A DNA stretch of 64,000 nucleotides from Oscillibacter sp. 1-3 (GCF_000403435.2 NZ_KE159703.1:1-64000), one strand, 5' to 3'. Positions 1-7,719 are shown, counted from the stretch's first letter. Numbers and translations: made by a program. The notes: generated from the letters alone by a model not told the origin.

Positions 1-35
1 GCGACGGCCCGGAAAAATAGGTGGTGCCAACATCT

Positions 36-68
36 GAGACACACTCTTTGGAGTGTGTCTCTTTTTTG
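36..68 (+). terminator. Rho-independent terminator of an upstream gene
   Basis: GAGACACACTC (36-46) and GAGTGTGTCTC (51-61) form a perfect 11-bp stem with a 4-base loop, followed by a run of six T (62-67). It ends a plus-strand transcript whose gene lies before the window. Confidence 0.9.
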
Positions 69-183
69 TTACGCTTTTGTGATGAATTCCGATATTCCCC
101 CTGCTAAAATATAGTAAAAAAGGGAGAACGATGTGGAAAAGACGTGGAACTGCGCCCGCTCTGCTGCCAGGAAAGGAGATCAC

Positions 184-1107
184 ATGAAAAAAGGAATTGT
201 ACTTTGGATATTGACGCTTGCCCTCGGCCTAACGGCCTGCGGACAGAGCGGAGAGACGCAGCCGGAGGAAGTAGCTCCGACACCGGAGATCCAGGCGCCG
301 GAGCAGTCTGGGGAAACCTTGAGCCTGCCCCGGCGAATCATGTCCGAGGAGGCGTTGGAGTACACCAATCGGGAGGACTGCTCCAACGGCTTTGTTCTGG
401 CGGAGCGGGAGGAGGACGGAGTGCCTTTTCTGGAATTTACCCGCCCGGAGACGCCGGACTTTTCCCTGCAGATCAATCAGGACCTGACGGAGGCGGTGGC
501 GAAGTACCAGGGGCGGAGCATGACGCTGGAGCGGGTGGAGACACCCAACGGGGCGCTCTATGACTGGTATGTCTCCGCGGGCTACGGCGGGCTGGTGTCC
601 GGGTACAGTATGCCTTTCTGGGTGGATTTCACCGGGGACGGGCAGCCGGAGCTGGCCTGGCTGCGGCACGGATATGGAACCGGCTTTCACGAGAGCGTCT
701 GTACGGTCTACAACATCAGTGGCCGGGGGGAGATCATTTCCCTTGTGGAGCCATGGGAGGAAATGGCCGCCTCCATCACCGTAGAGCCCCAGGGCTGGGA
801 GGACGGCTATATTCGCGCTCTTGTGACGGACAGTGAGGGACAGACCCATACGGCTTGGCTGATGGCCCAGGAGAAGGGCTGGCGGGAGTGCTATTACTGG
901 CCTGGAAAGAGCGGATGGGCCAGTCTGGAAATTGACCAGGAGAGGGGAACATTGGAGGCCGTTATGATGTTTGGCATGGAGCAGCCTCACTCCTTTGGCA
1001 TGTATATGGGCGAGCTGCAAACTGAGCTCGGCTATGACGCGGAGCGAGGGGCCATTGTCCGCTCCGGTCCAGTCTTCGTGTCCGTCTTTGAAAAGCCGGA
1101 GGCATAG
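184..1107 (+). CDS. Hypothetical lipoprotein
   Basis: 307-residue protein of unknown role. I chose ATG 184 over the upstream ATG at 133 because GAAAGGAG sits 5 bases before it and because it opens directly with a lipoprotein signal: a Lys-Lys N-terminus, a hydrophobic stretch and the lipobox LTAC, so the mature protein should be anchored to the outer face of the membrane. Around residue 150 there is DFTGDGQPELAW, which resembles the calcium-binding Asp loop of FG-GAP/VCBS repeats. A short acidic, Pro/Glu-rich linker follows the lipid-anchored Cys. The gene stands alone between a terminator and the convergent glyA. I recognise no enzymatic motif; the export and anchoring are well supported, the function is not. 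Confidence 0.8.
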   Translation: MKKGIVLWILTLALGLTACGQSGETQPEEVAPTPEIQAPEQSGETLSLPRRIMSEEALEYTNREDCSNGFVLAEREEDGVPFLEFTRPETPDFSLQINQDLTEAVAKYQGRSMTLERVETPNGALYDWYVSAGYGGLVSGYSMPFWVDFTGDGQPELAWLRHGYGTGFHESVCTVYNISGRGEIISLVEPWEEMAASITVEPQGWEDGYIRALVTDSEGQTHTAWLMAQEKGWRECYYWPGKSGWASLEIDQERGTLEAVMMFGMEQPHSFGMYMGELQTELGYDAERGAIVRSGPVFVSVFEKPEA

Positions 1108-1137
1108 AGAGCCGCGCCCGGCATGGGCGCGGCTCTC
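1107..1137. terminator. GC-rich hairpin between convergent genes
   Basis: GAGAGCCGCGCCC (1107-1119) pairs perfectly with GGGCGCGGCTCTC (1125-1137), beginning at the lipoprotein stop codon. There is no clear T-run on either strand, so this may be a weak or bidirectional terminator for the convergent lipoprotein gene and glyA. Confidence 0.6.
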
Positions 1138-1147
1138 CGCATCTGCC

Positions 1148-2395
1148 TTATTGATAAATGGGGAACTCCCGGCAAAGGGCGTCCACCTCCTGCCGGACCT
1201 GCTCCCTGGAGCCCTCAAAATCCCGGGCCGCCATGGCCATCCAGCGGGCGATTTTCACCATCTCCGGCTCCTTGAAGCCACGTGAGGTGACGGCGGGGGT
1301 GCCTACCCGGACACCGCTGGTGACAAAGGGCTTCTCCGGATCGTTGGGGATGGCGTTCTTGTTCACGGTGATCTGGACCTCGTCCAAGCGGTGCTCAAAC
1401 TCCTTGCCCGTGATGTGAAAATTCCGCACGTCCACCAGACACAGGTGATTGTCTGTGCCGCCGGACACCAGGCGAAAGCCCTGCTTTACCAGCTCCTCCG
1501 CCAGAACATGGGCATTTTTCACCACCTGCTGCCCATAGGCCTTGAATTCCGGCTTCAACGCCTCCCCCAGGCATACCGCCTTGGCGGCGATGATGTGCTC
1601 CAGCGGGCCGCCCTGGGTGCCGGGGAACACAGCGGAGTTGATCCTCTTGTACATGGCCTCGTCATTGCACAGGATCATGCCGCCCCGGGGCCCCCGGAGT
1701 GTCTTGTGAGTGGTGGTGGTCACCACGTCGGCATAGGGCAGGGGAGAGGGATGGACCCCGGCGGCCACCAGCCCCGCGATGTGGGCCATGTCCACCATCA
1801 GATAGGCGCCCACTTCGTCGGCTGCGGCCCGGAATTTAGCGAAGTTGATGGTCCGGGGATATGCGCTGGCACCGCAGACGATCAGCTTGGGACGGCAGGC
1901 TCTGGCGGTCTCCAAAAGGGCGTCGTAGTCAATGGTCTCGGTGTCGCCGCTGACGCCGTAGGACACGATGTTGAAATACTTCCCGGAGATGTTCACCGGG
2001 CTGCCGTGGGACAGGTGGCCGCCGTGGGCCAGGTTCATGCCTAGGATGGTGTCGCCGGGCTGGACCAGGGCGAAAAAGGCCGCCAGATTGGCGTTGGCGC
2101 CGGAGTGGGGCTGGACGTTGGCATAATTGCAGCCGAAGAGCGCACAGGCCCGCTTCCGGGCGATCTCCTCGGTGACATCCACGGCGTAGCAGCCGCCGTA
2201 GTACCGCTTGCCGGGATAGCCCTCGGCGTATTTGTTGGTGAGACAGGTGCCCATGGCGAGCATCACGGCGGGGCTTACCAAGTTCTCTGAGGCGATGAGC
2301 TCAATGTTGCGGCACTCCCGGGCGAACTCCTCCCGGATAGACGCGCCCACCTCCGGATCGAACTGGGAGATATAATCCATAGTCTGCTGTATCAT
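1148..2395 (-). CDS. glyA: Serine hydroxymethyltransferase
   Basis: 415 residues, the usual length for bacterial GlyA. The enzyme interconverts serine plus tetrahydrofolate with glycine plus 5,10-methylene-THF in the cytoplasm, using PLP. The N-terminal IELIASENL and [14 protein letters not shown] signatures and the PLP-lysine segment [14 protein letters not shown] (Lys about residue 231) are all present. The start is preceded by AAAGGAGG. A sigma-A-like promoter is 40 bases upstream, so it is probably monocistronic. Next on the same strand lies the 5-formyl-THF cyclo-ligase gene, another folate C1 enzyme, separated by 135 bases. Confidence 0.97.
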   Translation of the reverse strand: MIQQTMDYISQFDPEVGASIREEFARECRNIELIASENLVSPAVMLAMGTCLTNKYAEGYPGKRYYGGCYAVDVTEEIARKRACALFGCNYANVQPHSGANANLAAFFALVQPGDTILGMNLAHGGHLSHGSPVNISGKYFNIVSYGVSGDTETIDYDALLETARACRPKLIVCGASAYPRTINFAKFRAAADEVGAYLMVDMAHIAGLVAAGVHPSPLPYADVVTTTTHKTLRGPRGGMILCNDEAMYKRINSAVFPGTQGGPLEHIIAAKAVCLGEALKPEFKAYGQQVVKNAHVLAEELVKQGFRLVSGGTDNHLCLVDVRNFHITGKEFEHRLDEVQITVNKNAIPNDPEKPFVTSGVRVGTPAVTSRGFKEPEMVKIARWMAMAARDFEGSREQVRQEVDALCREFPIYQ

Positions 2396-2437
2396 CAGGG
2401 AATTTCCTCCTTTGTTGACGGCGAAAGTATTACCTCT

Positions 2438-2466
2438 ATTTTAGGCGATGGAGCTCCTTTTAACAA
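2438..2466 (-). promoter_or_regulatory. Sigma-A promoter for glyA
   Basis: On the minus strand, TTGTTA (2461-2466) and TAAAAT (2438-2443) are separated by exactly 17 bases, about 45 bases before the glyA start. Confidence 0.6.
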
Positions 2467-2530
2467 TGGCATATTTTCACCGGAAATTCCTTGGTATTTG
2501 CGGGGATATTGGTGTTTCTTACAGCTCTTT

Positions 2531-3118
2531 CTACCCCAGCCGGGCCGGGACGCCGTCCTCGTACAGCCCCCGCTCCGTCAGTACCCAGGGGACGGGATAG
2601 TCGTGGGGCTCCACGGGAATCTCCTCCCGAATCAGCCGCTCCCGGCACAGCAGAACCGTTCCGCCCCGGTAGCGGGCCAGGAAGCGGTCGTAGTATCCGC
2701 CGCCGCGGCCCAGGCGGTGTCCGGCGTGGTCACAGGTGACGCAGGGCAGGACGGCGAAATCCACCTCGTCGCTCCGGACCGCAGGACTGTCCGCCGGAGG
2801 CTCCAGAATGCCGAAGGCTCCGGGGGAGAGCCGGGCCGGATCGATGATTTGTCGCAGCTCCATCTGTCCCGGACCGGTGCACAGAGGCACGCAGAGGACC
2901 TTGCCGGCGGCCAGGGCGTGCTCCAGAATGGGCCGGGTATCCACCTCCCGGCCGATGCCTGCGAAGCAGAACACCGTCCCGGCGGCCCGGTATTCTGGCA
3001 TGGCCAGCAGGCGGGCGGCGATGGCCCGGCCGGATTCCTCCAGATACCGGGGGGAGAGACGCTCCTCCAGCCCCCGGATAGTGCGGCGAAGACGCCGCTT
3101 TTCCTCTTGTCTTGTCAT
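2531..3118 (-). CDS. 5-formyltetrahydrofolate cyclo-ligase
   Basis: 195 residues, the family norm. It converts 5-formyl-THF to 5,10-methenyl-THF with ATP, recycling a storage or inhibitory folate that arises as a side product of serine hydroxymethyltransferase, whose gene is next door. The family signature LGRGGGYYDRFLARY lies near residue 140, and the N-terminal basic segment EEKRRLRRTIRGLEERL is typical. The ATG overlaps the stop codon of the upstream DinB-like gene by 4 bases (ATGA), so the two are translationally coupled. Family membership is firm. Confidence 0.93.
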   Translation of the reverse strand: MTRQEEKRRLRRTIRGLEERLSPRYLEESGRAIAARLLAMPEYRAAGTVFCFAGIGREVDTRPILEHALAAGKVLCVPLCTGPGQMELRQIIDPARLSPGAFGILEPPADSPAVRSDEVDFAVLPCVTCDHAGHRLGRGGGYYDRFLARYRGGTVLLCRERLIREEIPVEPHDYPVPWVLTERGLYEDGVPARLG

Positions 3119-4332
3119 GGCAAAGGGTCCTCCTCTCGATGACCGGGCCGGGACGCGCCGAAGGCGATGGCGTCTGCGCCGAATCTGCCCCGGATGCGGT
3201 CCATGGCGGCCTCCAGTTTCTCCTGCTTTTCCTTTTTGGGCAGGGCCCCGGCGTTAAAGAGATCCACCTGCTCATAGGCCGCATCCTCCGGGGACAGGTG
3301 AATGGCGGTGACAGTCAGGGCCCGGATGGGGGCGGGGGGCTGCCACAGCTCCGCAGTCAGGGCCATGGCGGATTCCGTCAGGTCCCGGATAAGATGGGTG
3401 GGGGCGGCGAACTGCCGCTGGCGGGAGCGGTCGTGAAAGGCCGGGTCCCGGACGGTGACCTGGACGCCTCCGGCATACAGCCCCAGGCGGCGCAGGCGGG
3501 AGGCTACAGAGTCCGCCAGCACGGCGATGCCCCGTCGCACCTCCTCCCGGGTGGTGAGATTCTGGGGAAAGGTAGTGCCGTTGCCCACAGACTTCACCAC
3601 GTCCGCCTCCGCCCGGGAGCGGACGGCTTCCCGGTCCAGGCCGTTGGCATACTCATACAGCTGGGCGCCCATCTTGCCCATGAGGGTCTCCAGCATCTCC
3701 CGGCGGCAGGCCGCCAGCTGCCCGATGGTCTCCACCCCATACTGGCGCAGGAGCTTTCGTGCCGCGCCGCCCACGTACAGCAGGTCTCCCACCGGCAGGG
3801 GCCAGACGATGGACTGCCAGTTTTCCCGGGAGATCACCGTGGTGGCATCCGGTTTCTTGTAATCGCTGCCAAGTTTTGCAAAGACCTTGTTGAAGCTGAC
3901 GCCAACGGACAGCGTCAATCCCAGCTCCTCTTTCATCCGCTCCCGCAGAGTGTCCGCCAAACCGCCGGCGTCCCCGCCGAAGAGGTGGAGGGTGTGGGTC
4001 ACGTCCAGCCAGCTCTCATCGATGCCGAAGGGCTCTACCAGATCGGTGTACTGGTCGTAAATGGCGTTGACCTTGCGGGAGTACTGGTGGTACAGGCCGT
4101 GGTGGGGTGGCAGAAGCACCAGGCCGGGGCACTTCTTTTTGGCCTGCCAGATGGTCTCCGCCGTCTGGACGCCATACCGTTTGGCGGGCTCGTTCTTTGC
4201 CAGGATGATGCCGTGACGGGAGGAGGGGTCTCCGCAGACCGCCGTGGGAATTTCCCGCAGGTCCGGGCGGCTCAGCAGCTCCACGGAGGCGTAAAAGCAG
4301 TTCAGATCACAGTGCAGGATCACGCGGTCCAT
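3115..4332 (-). CDS. dinB: Y-family DNA polymerase (DinB / Pol IV type)
   Basis: Translesion polymerase of 405 residues. The start chosen is ATG at 4332, preceded by GGAGAGGAGGTGC; a longer reading to 4422 would add 30 residues with no homology-like content. The protein opens with the Y-family palm motif HCDLNCFYASVE carrying the first catalytic Asp, and has FGIDESWLDVT near residue 110 with the second acidic pair. Middle regions carry helix-hairpin-helix-like thumb sequence (LLYVGGAARKLLRQYGVETIG) and a little-finger domain. No obvious beta-clamp pentapeptide at the C-terminus. It forms an operon with the cyclo-ligase gene through a 4-base overlap. DinB versus another Y-family subgroup is not separable by eye. 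Confidence 0.9.
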   Translation of the reverse strand: MDRVILHCDLNCFYASVELLSRPDLREIPTAVCGDPSSRHGIILAKNEPAKRYGVQTAETIWQAKKKCPGLVLLPPHHGLYHQYSRKVNAIYDQYTDLVEPFGIDESWLDVTHTLHLFGGDAGGLADTLRERMKEELGLTLSVGVSFNKVFAKLGSDYKKPDATTVISRENWQSIVWPLPVGDLLYVGGAARKLLRQYGVETIGQLAACRREMLETLMGKMGAQLYEYANGLDREAVRSRAEADVVKSVGNGTTFPQNLTTREEVRRGIAVLADSVASRLRRLGLYAGGVQVTVRDPAFHDRSRQRQFAAPTHLIRDLTESAMALTAELWQPPAPIRALTVTAIHLSPEDAAYEQVDLFNAGALPKKEKQEKLEAAMDRIRGRFGADAIAFGASRPGHREEDPLP

Positions 4333-4392
4333 GGGCGCACCTCCTCTCCAACAGATATTTTCTCTATAATAGCACATCTGTTCTCGCTTGAA

Positions 4393-4412
4393 AAGAGGGA
4401 GAAGCAGGGAGG
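4393..4412 (+). repeat. Left copy of a 20-bp direct repeat flanking the XRE gene
   Basis: AAGAGGGAGAAGCAGGGAGG here matches 5183-5202 at 19 of 20 positions; 16 bases (4397-4412 and 5187-5202) are identical. The two copies bracket the XRE regulator gene. Confidence 0.65.
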
Positions 4413-4478
4413 GCACGCCCATAAAACCAATTTGGCGCGGTAGGAGGTCGGCAAAACGCGAATGTTAATATGCGTTGC

Positions 4479-4519
4479 TTGCAGCAATGGGCAGTTCCGC
4501 CTATAATTGTCCTAACAAT
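4479..4519 (+). promoter_or_regulatory. Promoter with overlapping palindromic operator
   Basis: TTGCAG (4479-4484) and TATAAT (4502-4507) are 17 bases apart. A perfect dyad, ATTGT-CCTA-ACAAT (4506-4519), overlaps the -10 box and the expected transcription start, the usual position for autorepression by the XRE protein encoded 22 bases downstream. Confidence 0.6.
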
Positions 4520-4541
4520 CCAAAGAAAGAAGGCGTCCCTA

Positions 4542-5051
4542 ATGCTAAACGAAAACATCAAAGCCATCAGAAAAGCGAAAGGACTTTCACAGGAGGAGCT
4601 TTCTGTCAAGCTGGGCGTGGTGCGGCAGACGATCTCGAAATGGGAGCAGGGGCTGTCGGTTCCCGATTCTGATATGCTGATCGCCCTGTCAGAGGCGCTT
4701 GAATCACCTGTGAGCGTGTTGCTGGGAGAGACAGCTGCTGAGCAGGAGAGTGACAGCTTAAGGGCGATTTGCGAAAAGCTGGAGATCATAAACCTCCAGC
4801 TGGCAGAGAGGAAGGCCATGAGACGAAAGATACTGCACTGGCTGCTGATCGCATTGTGGGGCGCCGCAGCGGCGATTTTTGCGGCCCTCAGCGTACTCCG
4901 CAGTCCATATCTGGGCTGGGATTACACTGATCCCGAGACCGCCCTCGCTGGAATGTTTTTCCACGCATTTGAGTGGCTGTTTGTCAGAGCTGCTCCGGTT
5001 GTCCTCATAGCGGCAGTGGTTGGAATTATTCTGACGCGGAAGAGAGGATAA
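4542..5051 (+). CDS. XRE-family regulator with C-terminal membrane segments
   Basis: 169 residues. Residues 1-60 form a Cro/C1-type helix-turn-helix (LSQEELSVKLGVVRQTISKWEQG), a DNA-binding domain typical of small Firmicute regulators. After a short helical linker come two hydrophobic segments (about residues 90-112 and 137-160), so the protein is probably membrane-tethered. Start ATG 4542 follows AAGAAGG; upstream in-frame ATGs lack a site. Base composition is AT-richer than the neighbours, and a 20-bp near-identical direct repeat flanks the gene, which suggests a separate origin. It stands alone under its own promoter and dyad, so autoregulation is likely. Target genes are unknown. Confidence 0.85.
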   Translation: MLNENIKAIRKAKGLSQEELSVKLGVVRQTISKWEQGLSVPDSDMLIALSEALESPVSVLLGETAAEQESDSLRAICEKLEIINLQLAERKAMRRKILHWLLIALWGAAAAIFAALSVLRSPYLGWDYTDPETALAGMFFHAFEWLFVRAAPVVLIAAVVGIILTRKRG

Positions 5052-5182
5052 AACGGCTCTGCGCTGCGCAAGCTCCGGGGTCTGTTGACGCTGTATTCAC
5101 AGGCGATGACCGCCGTCTGAACGGGGCTTACCGGCAAAATTTCCTCGGAAGTCCGCGCACTTATCTTATATAAACAAGTCCC

Positions 5183-5202
5183 AAGCGGGAGAAGCAGGGA
5201 GG
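5183..5202 (+). repeat. Right copy of a 20-bp direct repeat flanking the XRE gene
   Basis: AAGCGGGAGAAGCAGGGAGG, identical to 4393-4412 except at one base. The last part runs into the stem of the following GC-rich hairpin. Confidence 0.65.
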
Positions 5203-5233
5203 CGGCGGCGTGTTTCATCACGCCGCCGCCTCC
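5198..5233. terminator. GC-rich hairpin between convergent XRE gene and ribU
   Basis: GGAGGCGGCGGCGTG (5198-5212) pairs perfectly with CACGCCGCCGCCTCC (5219-5233). It lies 29 bases past the ribU stop. Neither strand has a proper T-run after the stem, so termination strength is uncertain. The rest of the 5052-5261 gap shows no gene. Confidence 0.55.
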
Positions 5234-5261
5234 AAAAAGGGAAAGGGTATGGATGGCAAAT

Positions 5262-5957
5262 TCAGATAATCTTCATCAGCACCAGGGCGATGGTGACGAA
5301 GGTGGCCAGCACCGCCAGGGAGAACAGCAAAAATCCGGCGTTGAAGCGCTTGCTCTCCACGATGGTCTGGGATTCCGGCGCCAGCTTGGCCCGGCGCAGC
5401 GCGGTGACCACGGGCTTGTAGAGCACCAGAATGAGGCCCATGTTCAGCCCGCCCTTGACCAGGTTGAAGGGCAGGAACACGGTGGGCAGCATCCCCGCCA
5501 CCACCTCCCGGGGCATGCCCTGGTAAATGGGGGTGATGAGGTAGTTCCACAGCAGCATCACAACCACCTGGGCGACGACGCCCAGAGTTAGGCCGATGAC
5601 GGCGCCCTTTTTGGTGTGCATCTTCTTGTAAACAAAGGCGGCGGTGCAGCAAAAGGAAGCGGTGGCCAGCACATTCATGATGCAGCCGATGGGGCCGGTG
5701 TCGCTGACGGTGAGCATCTCAATGACGGGCAGCACCAGGGAGATGACGGCGGCGGCCAGGGGACCGAAGAGAAAGCCGCCGATGGTGATGGCGGTGGCCT
5801 GCACGTCCAGCTGGAGGAAGCCGTACACCTGGGGCAGCATCTTGCTCAGGAGCATGGTGACATAGGCCACGGCGGTGAGCATGCCCAGGGAGGTGACGGT
5901 CTTGACGCTCATGCGGGCGCGGGGACGGGAGACGACGGTGACATTGGGTTCGGACAT
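5262..5957 (-). CDS. ribU: ECF transporter substrate-binding component, riboflavin type
   Basis: 231-residue integral membrane protein with about six hydrophobic helices, the length and pattern of RibU, the riboflavin-capturing S component of energy-coupling factor transporters. It needs the shared EcfA/A'/T module, which is not in this window. The N-terminal ALTAVAYVTMLL-like helix and the FGPLAAAVISLV segment are characteristic of S components. Start at 5957 is preceded by AAAGGAG; the longer frame to 6077 runs back into the riboswitch and is not used. Substrate assignment rests mainly on the FMN riboswitch directly upstream, which is strong evidence for riboflavin. Confidence 0.92.
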   Translation of the reverse strand: MSEPNVTVVSRPRARMSVKTVTSLGMLTAVAYVTMLLSKMLPQVYGFLQLDVQATAITIGGFLFGPLAAAVISLVLPVIEMLTVSDTGPIGCIMNVLATASFCCTAAFVYKKMHTKKGAVIGLTLGVVAQVVVMLLWNYLITPIYQGMPREVVAGMLPTVFLPFNLVKGGLNMGLILVLYKPVVTALRRAKLAPESQTIVESKRFNAGFLLFSLAVLATFVTIALVLMKII

Positions 5958-5983
5958 AAAAATACACTCCTTTGATCTGTTTG

Positions 5984-6017
5984 AAAACACCTGGACGCTT
6001 TGACTTCTCTCCAGGTG
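5984..6017 (-). terminator. Attenuator hairpin of the FMN riboswitch
   Basis: On the minus strand CACCTGGA (6017-6010) pairs with TCCAGGTG (5995-5988), followed by TTTT (5987-5984), between the aptamer and the ribU ribosome binding site. This suits a transcription-termination expression platform: FMN bound gives termination. Confidence 0.7.
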
Positions 6018-6065
6018 AACAAACAGCAAAGGAGCGCGCAAACAGCGCGCGGTTTCGCCGCACTC

Positions 6066-6184
6066 ATCTTCTTCCATCCCGACTATACGGTTGGTTCCGG
6101 AGTTTCACCGGGTCAGCGGAGGCCTTACGGCCGCCGGTCGCGGACTGTACCGCCAGTGGGGAATTGCACCCCGCCCTGAAGACA
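6066..6184 (-). promoter_or_regulatory. FMN riboswitch (RFN element)
   Basis: Read on the minus strand, the region carries the classic RFN blocks in order: CAGGGCGGGGTGCAATTCCC, then ACTGGCGGTACAGTCCGCGA, a variable GC hairpin (GGCGGCCGTAAGGCCTCCGC), TGACCCGGTGAAACTCCGG, and a closing segment GTCGGGATGGAAGAAGA. This aptamer binds flavin mononucleotide and represses riboflavin synthesis or uptake genes. It sits just ahead of ribU. Confidence 0.96.
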
Positions 6185-6209
6185 AAGGATTCAGTTGTTT
6201 TCTGGGCTT

Positions 6210-6238
6210 AGTATACGACACTCCTCCGGGAAATGCAA
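6210..6238 (-). promoter_or_regulatory. Sigma-A promoter of the riboswitch-ribU transcript
   Basis: Minus-strand TTGCAT (6238-6233), a 17-base spacer and TATACT (6215-6210). The transcript would start near 6203, about 20 bases before the aptamer. Confidence 0.8.
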
Positions 6239-6324
6239 CCCCCAATTTCAAAAAAATTTGGACGGCGGCGGAGTACATATATGGGGTAAGCTGTTAACAT
6301 TTAGTTAAAAGCGCAAAATTCGAC

Positions 6325-6353
6325 TTGCGCCGGCGAAGGTTTTTTGCTATAAT
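6325..6353 (+). promoter_or_regulatory. Sigma-A promoter of a noncoding RNA
   Basis: TTGCGC (6325-6330), 17-base spacer, perfect TATAAT (6348-6353). No open reading frame with a ribosome binding site follows for 250 bases, so the promoter appears to drive an RNA gene. Confidence 0.75.
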
Positions 6354-6359
6354 ACATAA

Positions 6360-6527
6360 AAAGAAATCAATGGAATATTCGGAGGCATGTTATAGGAGCG
6401 CGATAGAGAAGGCATAAATACCGTTGGAGGCAATCTGGCCATCAGGATTTGAAGGTCTCACTCAACATCATTTATGTAAGCGTGTAAGCCGGGCCCGCAG
6501 GGTCAGTTTATGCGCGTTTTCTTTTTC
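6360..6527 (+). ncRNA. Structured noncoding RNA, possibly raiA-type
   Basis: About 168 nucleotides between a strong promoter and a T-rich end (TTTTCTTTTT, 6517-6526). The ends can close on each other: GCGC-G-ATA (6398-6405) faces TATGCGC (6509-6515). Inside are short blocks that look conserved rather than random: GGAGCGCGATAG, CCGTTGGAGGCAAT, CAGGATTTGAAGG and GTGTAAGCCGGGCC. From memory these resemble the raiA RNA motif of Firmicutes, but I cannot confirm it without a covariance search. It could instead be a long leader of the kamA-like gene 80 bases downstream. That it is a structured RNA is more secure than its family. Confidence 0.6.
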
Positions 6528-6530
6528 TGT

Positions 6531-6583
6531 ATTCATGCCCGGGCCGGGACGGTCCCCGGCGGCGAATGCGGAGTTTTCTTTTT
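6531..6583 (+). terminator. Hairpin and T-run between the RNA gene and the KamA-like gene
   Basis: A hairpin centred on GCCGGG (6543-6548) and CCCGGC (6555-6560), extended by ATTC and GAAT (6531-6567), precedes GTTTTCTTTTT (6573-6583). It may finish the noncoding RNA or act as an attenuator for the gene at 6610. The gap between stem and T-run lowers confidence. Confidence 0.4.
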
Positions 6584-6609
6584 AGCCCAAAATGAAAGGC
6601 GGTACGAGT

Positions 6610-7719
6610 ATGAGCTGGCAGAATGAATTGAAAAACGGTATCAAGACGGCGGAGGAGCTGGCCCCCATCCTGGGCTGGACGGCGGAGGAGACGGCGCGTC
6701 ACGCGGAGGTTCTGGACCGCTTTCCCATGCTGATTACCCCCTATTACCTGTCCCTGGTGGACCCCAAAGACCCGGACGACCCCATCGGGCGGATGTGCAT
6801 TCCCTCTCTTGATGAGCTGGACGGCGGCGGGTCCTTTGACACCAGCGGCGAGGCGGACAACACCAAGCTGGAGGGGATGCAGCACAAGTACTCCCAGACG
6901 GTGCTGCTGCTGTCCACCAACCAGTGCGCCATGTACTGCCGCCACTGCTTTCGCAAGCGGCTGGTGGGCCTGAGCGAGGAGGAGCTGAACAAGCGGGTGG
7001 ACGAGGTGGCGGCCTATGTGAAGGACCACCGGGAGATCTCCAACGTGCTGGTCTCCGGCGGCGACGCCCTGCTGAACCCCAACCACATCGTAGAGCGCTA
7101 CCTCCGGGAGCTGAGCGCGGTGGAGCACCTGGATTTCATCCGCTTTGGCTCCCGGGTGCCAGTGACCCTGCCGGAGCGCATCTACGGCGACCAGGAGCTG
7201 CTGGACCTGTTCGCGGAGTACGGAAAAAAGAAGACACTGTGCCTGGTGACCCAGTTCAACCACCCCCGGGAGCTGACGGAGGAGGCCCGGCGGGCCGTCC
7301 GGGCCCTGGCGGAGCGGGGCGTGCTGGTGCGGAACCAGACGGTGCTGCTGCGGGGCGTCAACGACAGCGGAGAGGTTCTGGGGGACCTGCTCTCCGGCCT
7401 GACCCGTTGGGGCGTGGTGCCCTATTACATTTTCCAGTGCCGGCCGGTAACCGGTGTCCACAGCCGCTTCCAGGTGCCGCTGAACGAGGGCATCCGCATT
7501 GTGGACGAGGCCAAGTCCAGGCAGAACGGCTTCGGCAAGGCGGTGCGCTACGCCATGAGCCACCCCTTGGGCAAGATCGAGATCTTCTGCCGGATGCCCG
7601 GCGGGGAGACGGTGTTCAAGTTTCACCAGAGCAAGTATCCGGAAAACGCCGCCCGGGTGTTTACGGCGAACCTGGATTCCACGGACACCTGGCTGGACGA
7701 CGAGCTGAAGGGCATGTAA
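6610..7719 (+). CDS. KamA-family radical SAM protein (lysine 2,3-aminomutase-like)
   Basis: 369 residues from ATG 6610, which has AAAGGCGG seven bases before it; the ATG at 6592 lies on that site. The radical SAM cluster motif CxxxCxxC is present as QCAMYCRHCF (Cys 106, 110, 113), followed by the SAM-binding glycine-rich strand NVLVSGGDALL, a KamA hallmark. Classical lysine 2,3-aminomutase carries a C-terminal Gly-rich PLP-lysine motif and a zinc-binding tail; here the corresponding stretch reads HPLGKIEIFCRMPGGETVFKF and the protein stops early. I infer a KamA relative, perhaps not a PLP-dependent lysine mutase. It is followed by a terminator, so monocistronic. The substrate is unknown. Confidence 0.88.
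   Translation: MSWQNELKNGIKTAEELAPILGWTAEETARHAEVLDRFPMLITPYYLSLVDPKDPDDPIGRMCIPSLDELDGGGSFDTSGEADNTKLEGMQHKYSQTVLLLSTNQCAMYCRHCFRKRLVGLSEEELNKRVDEVAAYVKDHREISNVLVSGGDALLNPNHIVERYLRELSAVEHLDFIRFGSRVPVTLPERIYGDQELLDLFAEYGKKKTLCLVTQFNHPRELTEEARRAVRALAERGVLVRNQTVLLRGVNDSGEVLGDLLSGLTRWGVVPYYIFQCRPVTGVHSRFQVPLNEGIRIVDEAKSRQNGFGKAVRYAMSHPLGKIEIFCRMPGGETVFKFHQSKYPENAARVFTANLDSTDTWLDDELKGM

Noticed and set aside
229-1218. Long minus-strand frame of 329 codons opposite the lipoprotein gene
   Set aside because: It is a shadow of the GC-rich plus-strand gene: no ribosome binding site, low-complexity Arg/Leu/Gly composition, and it would overlap glyA.
6360-6610. Lysine riboswitch before the KamA-like gene
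   Set aside because: The conserved core of the lysine aptamer was not seen, and the RNA ends in its own T-rich terminator before the gene.
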